A stretch of 39,567 nucleotides of DNA from an uncultured Peptococcaceae bacterium (GTDB lineage Bacteria > Bacillota > Dehalobacteriia > UBA4068). The notes beneath the pieces are model-generated. The model made no database searches. It saw only the letters and a list, made by a program, of their open reading frames with translations, and had not been told where the DNA came from. Position numbers and translations under genes: made by a program. Shown piece after piece: positions 1 to 6,428 of the stretch; the stretch's first letter is position 1; every line of letters starts with the position of its first letter. The stretch spans positions 1 through 39,567 of the forward strand of contig CASEQE010000050.1 in NCBI GenBank assembly GCA_949289995.1. Reading direction: 5' to 3'.

Positions 1-338
1 CGAGAAGCGAAGCTGAGAAGCGAAGTCGAGAAGCAAAGCCGAGAAGCAAAGTCGAGAAGCGAAGCTGAGAAGCGAAGTCGAGAAGCGAAGTCGAGAAGAG
101 AAGTCGAGAAGCGAAGCTGAGAAGCGAAGTCGAGAAGCGAAGCCAAGAAGCAAAGTCGAGAAGCGAAGCTGAGAAGCGAAGCCGAGAAGCGAAGTCGAGA
201 AGCGAAGCCGAGAAGCAAAGCCGAGAAGCAAAGCTGAGAATCTAAGTCGAGAAGCGAAGTCGAGAAGCGAAGTCGAGAAGCGAAGTCGAGAAGCGAAGTC
301 GAGAAGCGAAGTCGAGAAGCGAAGTCGAGAAGCGAAGT
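1..338. repeat. 13-bp tandem repeat array, 26 copies
   Basis: The unit CGAGAAGCGAAGT repeats head to tail every 13 bases. The left copies vary at a few positions (first base c or t, G/A at position 9, last base c or t). The last seven copies (248-338) are identical, which suggests recent expansion at the tRNA-proximal end. The array continues past the left edge. Because 13 is not a multiple of three, all three frames give the same 39-base, 13-residue peptide period; on the minus strand it reads SLLDFASRLRFST. I see no start codon or ribosome binding site attached to the array, so coding is doubtful. Confidence 0.95.
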
Positions 339-351
339 TATTGTTTGTTTA

Positions 352-393
352 GGAAAAGAAAAAAGAGAGACGCGATCTATATCGCATCTCTCT
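352..393 (-). terminator. Terminator of tRNA-Leu(CAG)
   Basis: A 13-bp stem (364-376 with 381-393, one G-U pair, loop ctat) is followed on the minus strand by a U-rich run from the A-rich stretch 352-363. It lies just downstream of the tRNA and separates it from the repeat array. Confidence 0.85.
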
Positions 394-394
394 T

Positions 395-481
395 TGGTGC
401 GGCTGAAGGGACTTGAACCCCCACGAAGCAACCTCCACTAGAACCTGAATCTAGCGCGTCTGCCAATTCCGCCACAGCCGC
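395..481 (-). tRNA. tRNA-Leu, anticodon CAG
   Basis: The reverse complement folds as a class II tRNA. The acceptor GCGGCTG pairs with CAGCCGC, the 3' CCA is encoded (395-397), the long variable arm is present and the T-arm GGTTCAAGTCC type is visible. The anticodon loop TTCAGGT gives anticodon CAG. Confidence 0.96.
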
Positions 482-881
482 ATATAAGCCTAGCGCGCCT
501 TTGGATAAACGTTTGACGAACAATCGCTAAGTAAAGAGAAAAGCCGATTATCTTCAGGACGCTTGATTAATATATCATATCTTACATCAAAAATCAATAC
601 TTTTTCTCAAAGAAATCCTGAGCTTTAAAAAACGTTTCTTGACTCTTTTTGATCGCCGCAACAACGATTCTTTCGATCAAATTGGCCGTCGTTGTACAAG
701 CCTGGCCTCTCTTAGATCTTTTGTAACCAAAAAATACCCGCCGTTTTCACAGATGCTTCGGTTTACGTGTAGATTGCTAATTTGCAATAGCGGGGCAACG
801 GACAAAAGCTATGGAAAAAACATATAAAAAATCGCCAAAACAGCAGGAAAAAAGGAACGCAAGGAGAAATTAATAATTCTT
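482..881. other. Intergenic region upstream of the min operon
   Basis: About 400 AT-rich bases with no convincing gene. A 62-codon open frame at 639-827 has no ribosome binding site and no recognisable family. The N-terminal half of MinC, expected here if minC were full length, is not visible in any frame. Confidence 0.6.
799..828 (+). promoter_or_regulatory. Possible promoter of the minCDE operon
   Basis: CGGACA (799-804) and TATAAA (823-828) are separated by 18 bases, a moderate sigma-A match. Transcription would start near 835, upstream of the leader ORF ribosome binding site at 861-867. Confidence 0.35.
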
Positions 882-929
882 ATGGGATTATGCTCTTTAC
901 GAGCGGCGGAAAGGAAGAAGGGTACATGA
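882..929 (+). CDS. 15-codon leader ORF overlapping the minC start
   Basis: An AAGGAGAA ribosome binding site at 861-868 lies 13 bases before ATG 882, which opens a 15-residue frame (MGLCSLRAAERKKGT). It ends in TGA at 927-929, overlapping the minC ATG at 926 as ATGA. This arrangement is typical of translational coupling. Function is unknown; it may couple or tune minC translation, or may be a chance frame using a good ribosome binding site. No family can be recognised in so short a peptide. Confidence 0.35.
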   Translation: MGLCSLRAAERKKGT

Positions 930-1297
930 CGGAACAATGGCCGGCCAAGCTTAGCGATAAGCCAACCTTATTGGTGCAGCGCTCTTTGCGATCGGGTCAA
1001 AACGTGAATTTCGATGGCAACGTTGTGGTTCTGGGCGACGTAAATCCGGGGGCGGAAATCATTGCCTCCGGCCATATTTTGGTTATGGGCGCTTTGCGGG
1101 GTGTGGTTCATGCCGGCGCCACCGGCGAAGATGCGGCTACCGTAACGGCTTTGACTTTGTCGCCAACCCAATTGAGAATAGCGTCGCATATTACCCGTCC
1201 ACCGGAGGGCGGCGGCGACGAAGGTCATAAACCGCCGGAAACGGCCAGAATCCGCGAAAACGCGGTAATTATCGAGCCATATCAGGCTCAAAGATAG
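926..1297 (+). CDS. minC: Septum-site protein MinC, C-terminal domain only
   Basis: The 123-aa product matches the C-terminal beta-helix domain of MinC, with repeats such as NVVVLGDVNPGAEIIASGHI and the PTQLRIA segment near the end. In the family this domain dimerises and binds MinD at the membrane, while the absent N-terminal domain blocks FtsZ polymerisation. Typical MinC proteins are about 210-230 aa. I chose ATG 926 because GGAAGAAGGG precedes it closely; an in-frame ATG at 890 lacks a well-placed site. It is followed by minD (43 bases) and minE in one operon. Identification is firm; loss of the N-domain is seen directly, its effect is inferred. Confidence 0.9.
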   Translation: MTEQWPAKLSDKPTLLVQRSLRSGQNVNFDGNVVVLGDVNPGAEIIASGHILVMGALRGVVHAGATGEDAATVTALTLSPTQLRIASHITRPPEGGGDEGHKPPETARIRENAVIIEPYQAQR

Positions 1298-1340
1298 GCT
1301 GGCGAACCATCGACAATCAGCCAACAAAGGAGGCTAAAGC

Positions 1341-2135
1341 ATGGGAAAAGTTATCGTAGTCACATCCGGTAAAGGCGGCGTGGGTAAAACCACTACCACC
1401 GCCAATATCGGCACGGCCTTGGCCATGATGGGACAAAAGGTAGTGATGGTGGATACTGATATCGGTCTACGTAATTTAGACGTGGTGTTGGGCTTGGAAA
1501 ACCGTATCGTTTACGATATCGTAGATGCGGTACGCGGTAATTGCCGTCTGAAACAAGCTTTGATTAAAGATAAACGTTTGGAAAATATGTTTTTGCTGCC
1601 GGCCGCTCAAACCAAAGATAAAACGGCTGTGACCAGCGACCAAATGGTTGAACTATGCGATAAACTGAAAGACGAATTTGATTTTGTGATTATCGATTGT
1701 CCCGCCGGTATTGAGCATGGTTTCAAAAACGCTATAGCCGGGGCGGAAGAAGCGATTGTGGTAACCACGCCGGAGGTTTCGGCGGTACGGGATGCGGACC
1801 GGATCATCGGCCTGCTGGAAGCGGCGGAAATTCGTGCGCCCAAATTGATCATCAACCGCATTCGGGTGAATATGGTCAAAACCGGCGACATGATGAGTGT
1901 AGAAGATATTTTGGATATTTTGGCCGTAGAATTGCTAGGTATTGTGCCGGACGATGATGCAATCGTCATTTCAACCAATCGCGGGGAACCCACCGTCTTG
2001 GATAGCAATTCCCGTCCTGGCGAGGCTTTTCGCAATATTGCCCGGCGCATTTGCGGCGAAGCGGTGCCGCTGATGTCTTTAGATGAAAAGAGAGGCTTTT
2101 TCGGAAAAATCAAAAGTCTGTTCGCTGGGGATTAA
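1341..2135 (+). CDS. minD: Septum-site-determining ATPase MinD
   Basis: A 264-aa ParA/MinD ATPase. The deviant Walker A motif SGKGGVGKTT is at residues 9-18, the switch II/Walker B region contains VIIDCPAGIE, and the C-terminus RGFFGKIKSLFAGD forms the amphipathic membrane-targeting helix. MinD binds ATP, dimerises on the membrane and recruits MinC and MinE, placing the division septum at mid-cell. An AAAGGAGG site precedes the ATG. It is full length and sits between minC and minE with short gaps, so co-transcription is expected. Confidence 0.98.
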   Translation: MGKVIVVTSGKGGVGKTTTTANIGTALAMMGQKVVMVDTDIGLRNLDVVLGLENRIVYDIVDAVRGNCRLKQALIKDKRLENMFLLPAAQTKDKTAVTSDQMVELCDKLKDEFDFVIIDCPAGIEHGFKNAIAGAEEAIVVTTPEVSAVRDADRIIGLLEAAEIRAPKLIINRIRVNMVKTGDMMSVEDILDILAVELLGIVPDDDAIVISTNRGEPTVLDSNSRPGEAFRNIARRICGEAVPLMSLDEKRGFFGKIKSLFAGD

Positions 2136-2147
2136 GGAGGCGAAACT

Positions 2148-2453
2148 ATGGGTATAAGCGGCGTTTTGGCCAAGTTTTTCGGCAAAGATACGGAAAGCGA
2201 GGCTTCAAAAACTGTAGCCAAGGAACGATTGCGTTTGGTTTTGGTTCATGATCGGATGGATATTTCCGAGCAAACCATGGACAGCCTGCGGGAAGATCTT
2301 ATCGCCGTTATCGGTCGATATATGGAAATCGACAAAGATGCATTAGAAGTTAGCCTCACCCGGGAGGACGAAGGGGTAGCGCTGGTGGCTAATATCCCCG
2401 TCTTAAATTTAAAACGGCAGCCGATTGATAAAAGCGTCATTCCTGAAGATTAA
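2148..2453 (+). CDS. minE: Division topological specificity factor MinE
   Basis: A 101-aa MinE. The N-terminal part carries the MinD-binding segment (ERLRLVLVHDR, about residues 26-36) and the C-terminal part the topological-specificity domain. MinE stimulates MinD ATPase and drives Min oscillation, so this organism probably uses an oscillating Min system rather than a DivIVA-anchored one. AAGGAGG lies 8 bases before ATG 2148, and only 12 bases separate it from minD. A strong terminator follows. Confidence 0.96.
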   Translation: MGISGVLAKFFGKDTESEASKTVAKERLRLVLVHDRMDISEQTMDSLREDLIAVIGRYMEIDKDALEVSLTREDEGVALVANIPVLNLKRQPIDKSVIPED

Positions 2454-2464
2454 CGTTATTTTTT

Positions 2465-2501
2465 GGCTTGCCCTGCTGATAGGGCAAGCCGTTTTGTTTT
2501 T
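2465..2501 (+). terminator. Terminator of minCDE
   Basis: A perfect 10-bp stem (2465-2474 with 2481-2490, loop gctgat) is followed by GTTTTGTTTTT. It begins 12 bases after the minE stop codon. Confidence 0.93.
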
Positions 2502-2584
2502 GACGCCATTTAGAATATGTCTTTTTTCTTTGTCATTATAATGGCTACCCAATAGCGGCTACCAAACGGAACGCCAGCATTGTG

Positions 2585-2634
2585 AAGCAGGCAAAAGACC
2601 GTCGCCAACAAGGCGGTCTTTTGCCTGCTTTTTT
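2585..2634 (+). terminator. Strong orphan hairpin terminator
   Basis: A perfect 17-bp stem (2585-2601 with 2614-2630) ends in a T-run on the plus strand. No gene lies between the minE terminator and this hairpin. A TATAAT at 2537-2542 has no matching -35 box. It may end a short transcript of about 85 nt or act as a back-up terminator. Confidence 0.7.
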
Positions 2635-2753
2635 GCGAAAAACTGGATATGATCCAGAGAGATCGGCGCATCCATATCTCTGCGGCAAAGTCGGCGGCCT
2701 ATCATGCCCACCGCTTATTACCGCTGCCGTCTAACTTCTAATCGCATTTTCAC

Positions 2754-2903
2754 TTAGTTGCGGCTGACAAAAGTTTCACAGGCCGTTTCATTGGCGCAGG
2801 TTACATGGGAGCAACCGCAGGAACAAACGTCTACTTGGCTGGCGCTGCAATGACGTCCGTCGTTATATTTACATTCTTCCACCATGCATTTGATTTCAGG
2901 CAT
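2754..2903 (-). CDS. DUF1540-type Cys-rich small protein
   Basis: A 49-aa protein with eight Cys: C6, C11, C18, C26, C28, C33 and two near the C-terminus in TCANETACETF. The spacing IKC..EECKYN...HCSA and the TACETF ending are characteristic of the DUF1540 family, small presumed metal-binding proteins found mainly in anaerobic Firmicutes. AAAGGAGGT sits 8 bases before ATG 2903. It is a single gene; its molecular role is unknown. No membrane segment is present. Confidence 0.88.
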   Translation of the reverse strand: MPEIKCMVEECKYNDGRHCSASQVDVCSCGCSHVTCANETACETFVSRN

Positions 2904-3105
2904 CTTTGGCACCTCCTTTTGGCATAAGCTTTGATCTATCTATAACTTGGAAATAAACGAGCATCCGCTTTTTCTCCGGCGTATACGATTTCTTGCCGGC
3001 AAAAGAAAACCATGGATTTTGGCATTTGTTCTAGGCGATTTTGCTGGCGTTTGAAAAATCGACTGGAGAAAAAAGAGATTTCGTTTAACCGGCCTTAGTA
3101 TGCCC

Positions 3106-3151
3106 AAAAAAACAAAAATTACCGCTGTTTAAACGGTAATTTTTGTTTTTT
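3106..3151. terminator. Bidirectional terminator
   Basis: A perfect stem of about 18 bp (3107-3124 with 3134-3151) is made of an A-rich left arm and a T-rich right arm around ACCG/CGGT. It works on either strand. It lies 40 bases past the stop of the minus-strand 111-aa gene. Confidence 0.88.
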
Positions 3152-3190
3152 ATATGGGCTTGTAAAACCAAGACGTATGGATCAAGCCTG

Positions 3191-3526
3191 TTAACGATGA
3201 TAATTTCGCGAGGCGGTTGCAGGCCGGCGGCGGTTGCCGCTTCGGCCGCCGTTTTGGCCGCGCCGGCCGCTGTTTGCCCCGGCGTTATGGTTGCCGCCAG
3301 GCGCATTGCCGCCAGGCATATTATTGATTTGCTGCTGTTGGCGGGAAGCGCTTTGCTGCATTTGTCCAGCTAAACGAAGCAGCGCCTGGGGATCGCCGCC
3401 TTTCTCCAGCTCGCCGATAAGGCTTTGAATCAAAAGCCGGTTTTCTGGCGACAACATGCTGCCATATTGTTGTAATAAATTTTTTAAATCGCCTAAATTA
3501 TGTACCTGAGGCATAGTATCATTCAT
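3191..3526 (-). CDS. Gln/Asn/Gly-rich small protein of unknown function
   Basis: I do not recognise this 111-aa protein. The first half is predicted helical (residues 10-60, e.g. LGDLKNLLQQYGSML and LLIQSLIGELEK). The second half is low-complexity, rich in Gln, Asn, Gly and Arg (NNMPGGNAPGGNHN, GQNGGRSGNRRR), giving a basic flexible tail. ATG 3526 has AAAGGAGAGGG 7 bases upstream and is preferred over an upstream in-frame start. It lies 19 bases after the 277-aa Leu/Gly-repeat gene on the same strand, and both contain a helical 'DPQ..L' segment, so they probably form an operon. A terminator follows. Confidence 0.75.
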   Translation of the reverse strand: MNDTMPQVHNLGDLKNLLQQYGSMLSPENRLLIQSLIGELEKGGDPQALLRLAGQMQQSASRQQQQINNMPGGNAPGGNHNAGANSGRRGQNGGRSGNRRRPATASRNYHR

Positions 3527-3545
3527 ATTCCCTCTCCTTTGCTGA

Positions 3546-4379
3546 TTAATAACGCCGCCAATTTGCCGCCATTTGTCGAACTTCCTGATACAAAGGCAAA
3601 CGCATTGCCGCGCGGGGACAGTCGCAAAGACAGTCGCGGCATGGATCGTAATCCGCATCTTCTTCTTGATCCATAACATGGTTTGCCGCCGTTTTGTTGC
3701 CTCCGCCGCCGGCGCTACCTTTGAACAAAAGTTGCGCCAAAGCGCTTAGCAAAGCTGGATCCAGATTTTGCCAAAACGGCGGCGGCGAATTGGAACCGTC
3801 GGTTTCCGTTTGCTTCGCTTGGCTAGAGTTGGTGTCTGGCGGCGTTTCCTCAGTTGCCGTTGGCTCGTCGTCTTCTACAGGCCTATAAGAGGCATCTTTA
3901 ATATTTTCTTCTTCTGGCGGCGTAGATTGGGACTGGGAAGTAGTTGACTGGGCCGCTTTGGCGGTCAAATTGCTTAAAATGGTGTTTAATATTTGCGGAT
4001 CAAAGCCGTTTCCTCCAGAAATGCCGCCCAAACCGGCTAAACCGGCCAAATTTCCTAAGCCGCCTAGGCCGCCTAAACCGGCTAAACCAGCTAAATTCCC
4101 TAGGTTGCCCATGCCGCTTATGCCGTTTAACCCGGCTAAGCCGGCCAAACTTCCCAAACCTCCTAAGCCGTTTGCGCTGCCCAAACCGTTGGCGTTTGCC
4201 AAGCCGCCGGCAATAGAGGCGAAAGGGTTGGCGGCGGCGCCGTTTGCCCCGGACAAAGCGGACAATAGGGACATAGGGTTGCCGTTGCCCAAAATGCCCT
4301 TCATAAGCGAATGAAGCGGCGCGCTAAAGCCTGATTTGGGAGAAAAGATATTGTAGGTGTTAAATAAGCCGCTTTGCAT
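3546..4379 (-). CDS. Leu/Gly/Asn-repeat protein with C-terminal Cys cluster
   Basis: A 277-aa protein of no family I recognise. Residues about 60-125 are a degenerate short repeat built from GL/AGL/GNL units (for example GLAGLGGLGGLGNLAGLAGL). An acidic, Pro/Thr/Ser-rich linker follows (about 150-200), then a helical segment (LDPALLSALAQLLFKG) and a Cys motif DPCRDCLCDCP near residue 245. There is no signal peptide or clear membrane segment. The start is ATG 4379 with a modest TGAGGT site. The tail could bind metal or form disulphides; a structural, surface or spore-envelope role is only a guess. Confidence 0.7.
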   Translation of the reverse strand: MQSGLFNTYNIFSPKSGFSAPLHSLMKGILGNGNPMSLLSALSGANGAAANPFASIAGGLANANGLGSANGLGGLGSLAGLAGLNGISGMGNLGNLAGLAGLGGLGGLGNLAGLAGLGGISGGNGFDPQILNTILSNLTAKAAQSTTSQSQSTPPEEENIKDASYRPVEDDEPTATEETPPDTNSSQAKQTETDGSNSPPPFWQNLDPALLSALAQLLFKGSAGGGGNKTAANHVMDQEEDADYDPCRDCLCDCPRAAMRLPLYQEVRQMAANWRRY

Positions 4380-4566
4380 AATTTTGTACCTCAGGCTTTC
4401 CGTATAGCAAACAGTTTATGTTTTTCCGGCGCAAAAGGTTCCTTCTAGTCGGCATATTGCCAAAAACTGTAAAACCAGCGTCGAAAAAAACGGCAAACGG
4501 CCCGCTATTGTCCGGCAAAAAACATGCCGGTGGCGGGCTAAATAAAAGATGCGCGCCCCGCCGGTT

Positions 4567-4626
4567 ATATTCCGGGGACCGGCGCGCTTGTCGGTCCCCG
4601 GATATGCCGGCGGTTAAACCGCCGGC
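4567..4626. repeat. Two adjacent GC-rich hairpins
   Basis: A 10-bp stem (CCGGGGACCG 4572-4581 with 4592-4601, flanked by ATAT) is followed directly by a second palindrome (4606-4615 with 4617-4626). They lie between the Cys-peptide genes and the Leu/Gly-repeat gene on the minus strand. Neither has a clear U-tract, so they may be mRNA-stabilising or attenuating structures. Confidence 0.6.
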
Positions 4627-4660
4627 CAAAAACGTCGGGGAAATGGTCGTAGATTGCGTT

Positions 4661-4828
4661 TTAACATTCGCAGCGGGTGCTGCAAATAATTTGGGTCAGG
4701 AATTGCAATACGATTAAAACGATAATCAAATTTACGATGCAGCTAAAACCGTCTCCCATGCAACCGCAACCAGTATCGGCGCATTCCATGCGATTGTTCG
4801 TTTGCGTGCAATTCGTGTAGCAGTTCAT
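4661..4828 (-). CDS. Cys-rich single-helix membrane peptide (paralogue B)
   Basis: A 55-aa peptide. The N-terminal half has Cys at residues 3, 7, 17, 21, 23 and 30 (MNCYTNCTQT, CADTGCGC), then a hydrophobic helix at about 31-49 (IVNLIIVLIVLQFLTQII) and a C-terminal Cys triplet (CSTRCEC). ATG 4828 has AAAGGAGG upstream; that site overlaps the stop of the gene before it. The helix start SCIVNLII aligns with SCIINLII of the neighbouring peptide, so the two are paralogues. It resembles small YjcZ-like envelope peptides in size and design only; I do not assign a function. Confidence 0.8.
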   Translation of the reverse strand: MNCYTNCTQTNNRMECADTGCGCMGDGFSCIVNLIIVLIVLQFLTQIICSTRCEC

Positions 4829-4842
4829 ATGCGTATCCTCCT

Positions 4843-4980
4843 TTAGCAATTTAATCCGCCGTTACCGTTGATAATGTTGCAGAGAAACTCAAGAACGATG
4901 AACAAAATGATTAGGTTAATGATGCAGCTCCACAAATCCCCGGAGCAACCGTCGTTGCAGCAATTGCCAAAACCGAACAT
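4843..4980 (-). CDS. Cys-rich single-helix membrane peptide (paralogue A)
   Basis: A 45-aa peptide with a short Gly/Cys-rich head (MFGFGNCCNDGC), one hydrophobic helix (about residues 19-37, CIINLIILFIVLEFLCNI) and a tail NGNGGLNC. AAAGGAGAG lies 8 bases before ATG 4980. It is the first gene of a two-gene unit with the 55-aa paralogue, whose ribosome binding site overlaps this stop codon. Both have Cys on each side of the helix. Function unknown; metal binding, redox or an envelope scaffold are possible. Confidence 0.78.
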   Translation of the reverse strand: MFGFGNCCNDGCSGDLWSCIINLIILFIVLEFLCNIINGNGGLNC

Positions 4981-5174
4981 AAAACATCTCTCCTTTACCG
5001 CTTTTTATTTTTGTACGGCGCGATTCTCCTCGCATGGATAATCCGGGGAGGAGTCCGGGCGCGGCCGCTACCGGTACGGAGCGGCAGTGCGGGGAGAACC
5101 GTTTGGTATATGATATGACGTGGTTCGCCCTGGGGTGAATAGCCGGTGCCCGTATGGAATAAAATAAATTTACA

Positions 5175-5203
5175 TTGTTTTTTTTTCGAAAAATGGCTAC
5201 AAT
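5175..5203 (+). promoter_or_regulatory. Sigma-A promoter of the aminopeptidase operon
   Basis: TTGTTT (5175-5180) and TACAAT (5198-5203) are 17 bases apart. Transcription would start near 5210, 85 bases before the gene start. Confidence 0.75.
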
Positions 5204-5294
5204 AAATAGATAAGGATGTTTTTTTACCATGATCCAGACGATTCCAAACGAAAATGCCATCATGGCTTCGTGTTTATTAAAGGAGGTTCTGCAT

Positions 5295-6416
5295 ATGCGG
5301 GATGAACGATACGCCGCCTTAGCCAAACAGTTGGTTGAATATGCGGTGGATTTACAAGCGGGAGAAAAAGTATTGTTGGAAATCAAAGGCCGGGACGAAG
5401 CCTTGACCCGTGAATTGATCAAAGCGGTTTATCGCCGTCAGGGCCATCCTTTCATGCATTTGTTGAATGAACGGGTGGAAAAAGAATGGTTGCTGGGAGC
5501 TGACGATCAGGCGATGCAAGACCGGGCTCGCTGGGAGGCTCAACGGATGAGCGAAATGGATGCTTATATCGGCGTGCGCAGCAAAGATAATCTTTACGAT
5601 ATGAAAGGCGTTGATGATGACGTTTTAAGCCGTTACGACAGATTATTCGTCAAACCGGTCCATTATGATATTCGGGTGGCTAAAACCAAATGGGTTATTC
5701 TTGGCTATCCCAACGATTCTATGGCCCAAAATGCCGCCATGCCAACAGATGAATTTGAGGATTTCTATTTTAAGGTATGCTGCATGGATTATGCTAAATT
5801 TTCCAAAGCAATGGATCCGCTGAAAAAATTGTTGGATAACGCCGATTCCGTGCATATTCTAGGAAAAGGCGTGGATTTGCGTTTCCGTATTACTGGTATG
5901 TCATCGGTCAAATGCGATGGCCGCTTAAATATTCCCGACGGGGAGGTCTTTACCGCGCCGGTAAAAGATAGCGTTGAGGGATATATTACCTATAATACCC
6001 CTAGTCCCAATCGGGGGCAGGTTTTTGAGGGGGTTACGTTGCGTTTTTCCCAAGGCAAAATTGTCGAAGCGGATTGTCAATCTGGGGATAAAAAAGCTTT
6101 GCAGGCCATTTTCGATAGCGATCCTGGCGCCAGATATATTGGGGAATTTGCCTTTGGTTTGAATCCGTTTATTGAAAAACCGATGAAAGATATCTTGTTT
6201 GATGAAAAAATATTTGGTAGTTTTCATTTTACGCCGGGTAATTGCTATGAAAATTGTGATAACGGCAATTATAGTGCTATCCATTGGGATTTGGTATATA
6301 TTATGCGGCCGGAATACGGCGGTTGTGAGATTTATATCGATGACGAATTGATCGAAAAGGACGGCGTATTTGTGCGCCAAGATTTACAAGCTTTGAACCG
6401 GGAAAATTTAACGTAA
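5295..6416 (+). CDS. Aminopeptidase, M29 family
   Basis: A 373-aa cytoplasmic metallo-aminopeptidase of the AmpS/PepS/aminopeptidase T family (M29), which releases N-terminal residues from peptides using two metal ions. The expected ligand motifs are present: PDGEVFT (E217), GEFAFGLNP (E284), SFHFTPG (H311) and AIHWDL (H330, D332). I chose ATG 5295 because AAAGGAGG stands 9 bases upstream and the family starts near this point. An ATG at 5229 would add 22 unrelated residues. A TGS-uridine kinase follows after 12 bases, so the two are co-transcribed. Confidence 0.95.
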   Translation: MRDERYAALAKQLVEYAVDLQAGEKVLLEIKGRDEALTRELIKAVYRRQGHPFMHLLNERVEKEWLLGADDQAMQDRARWEAQRMSEMDAYIGVRSKDNLYDMKGVDDDVLSRYDRLFVKPVHYDIRVAKTKWVILGYPNDSMAQNAAMPTDEFEDFYFKVCCMDYAKFSKAMDPLKKLLDNADSVHILGKGVDLRFRITGMSSVKCDGRLNIPDGEVFTAPVKDSVEGYITYNTPSPNRGQVFEGVTLRFSQGKIVEADCQSGDKKALQAIFDSDPGARYIGEFAFGLNPFIEKPMKDILFDEKIFGSFHFTPGNCYENCDNGNYSAIHWDLVYIMRPEYGGCEIYIDDELIEKDGVFVRQDLQALNRENLT

Positions 6417-6428
6417 GGGAGGTTTATA

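Noticed and set aside
1..338. CRISPR-like array
   Set aside because: The repeat is a pure 13-bp tandem unit without spacers, and no cas genes are near.
639..827. 62-codon open frame upstream of the min operon
   Set aside because: No ribosome binding site, odd composition and no similarity to the MinC N-domain.
5229..5294. 22-residue N-terminal extension of the M29 aminopeptidase
   Set aside because: ATG 5295 has a perfect AAAGGAGG and the family starts there.
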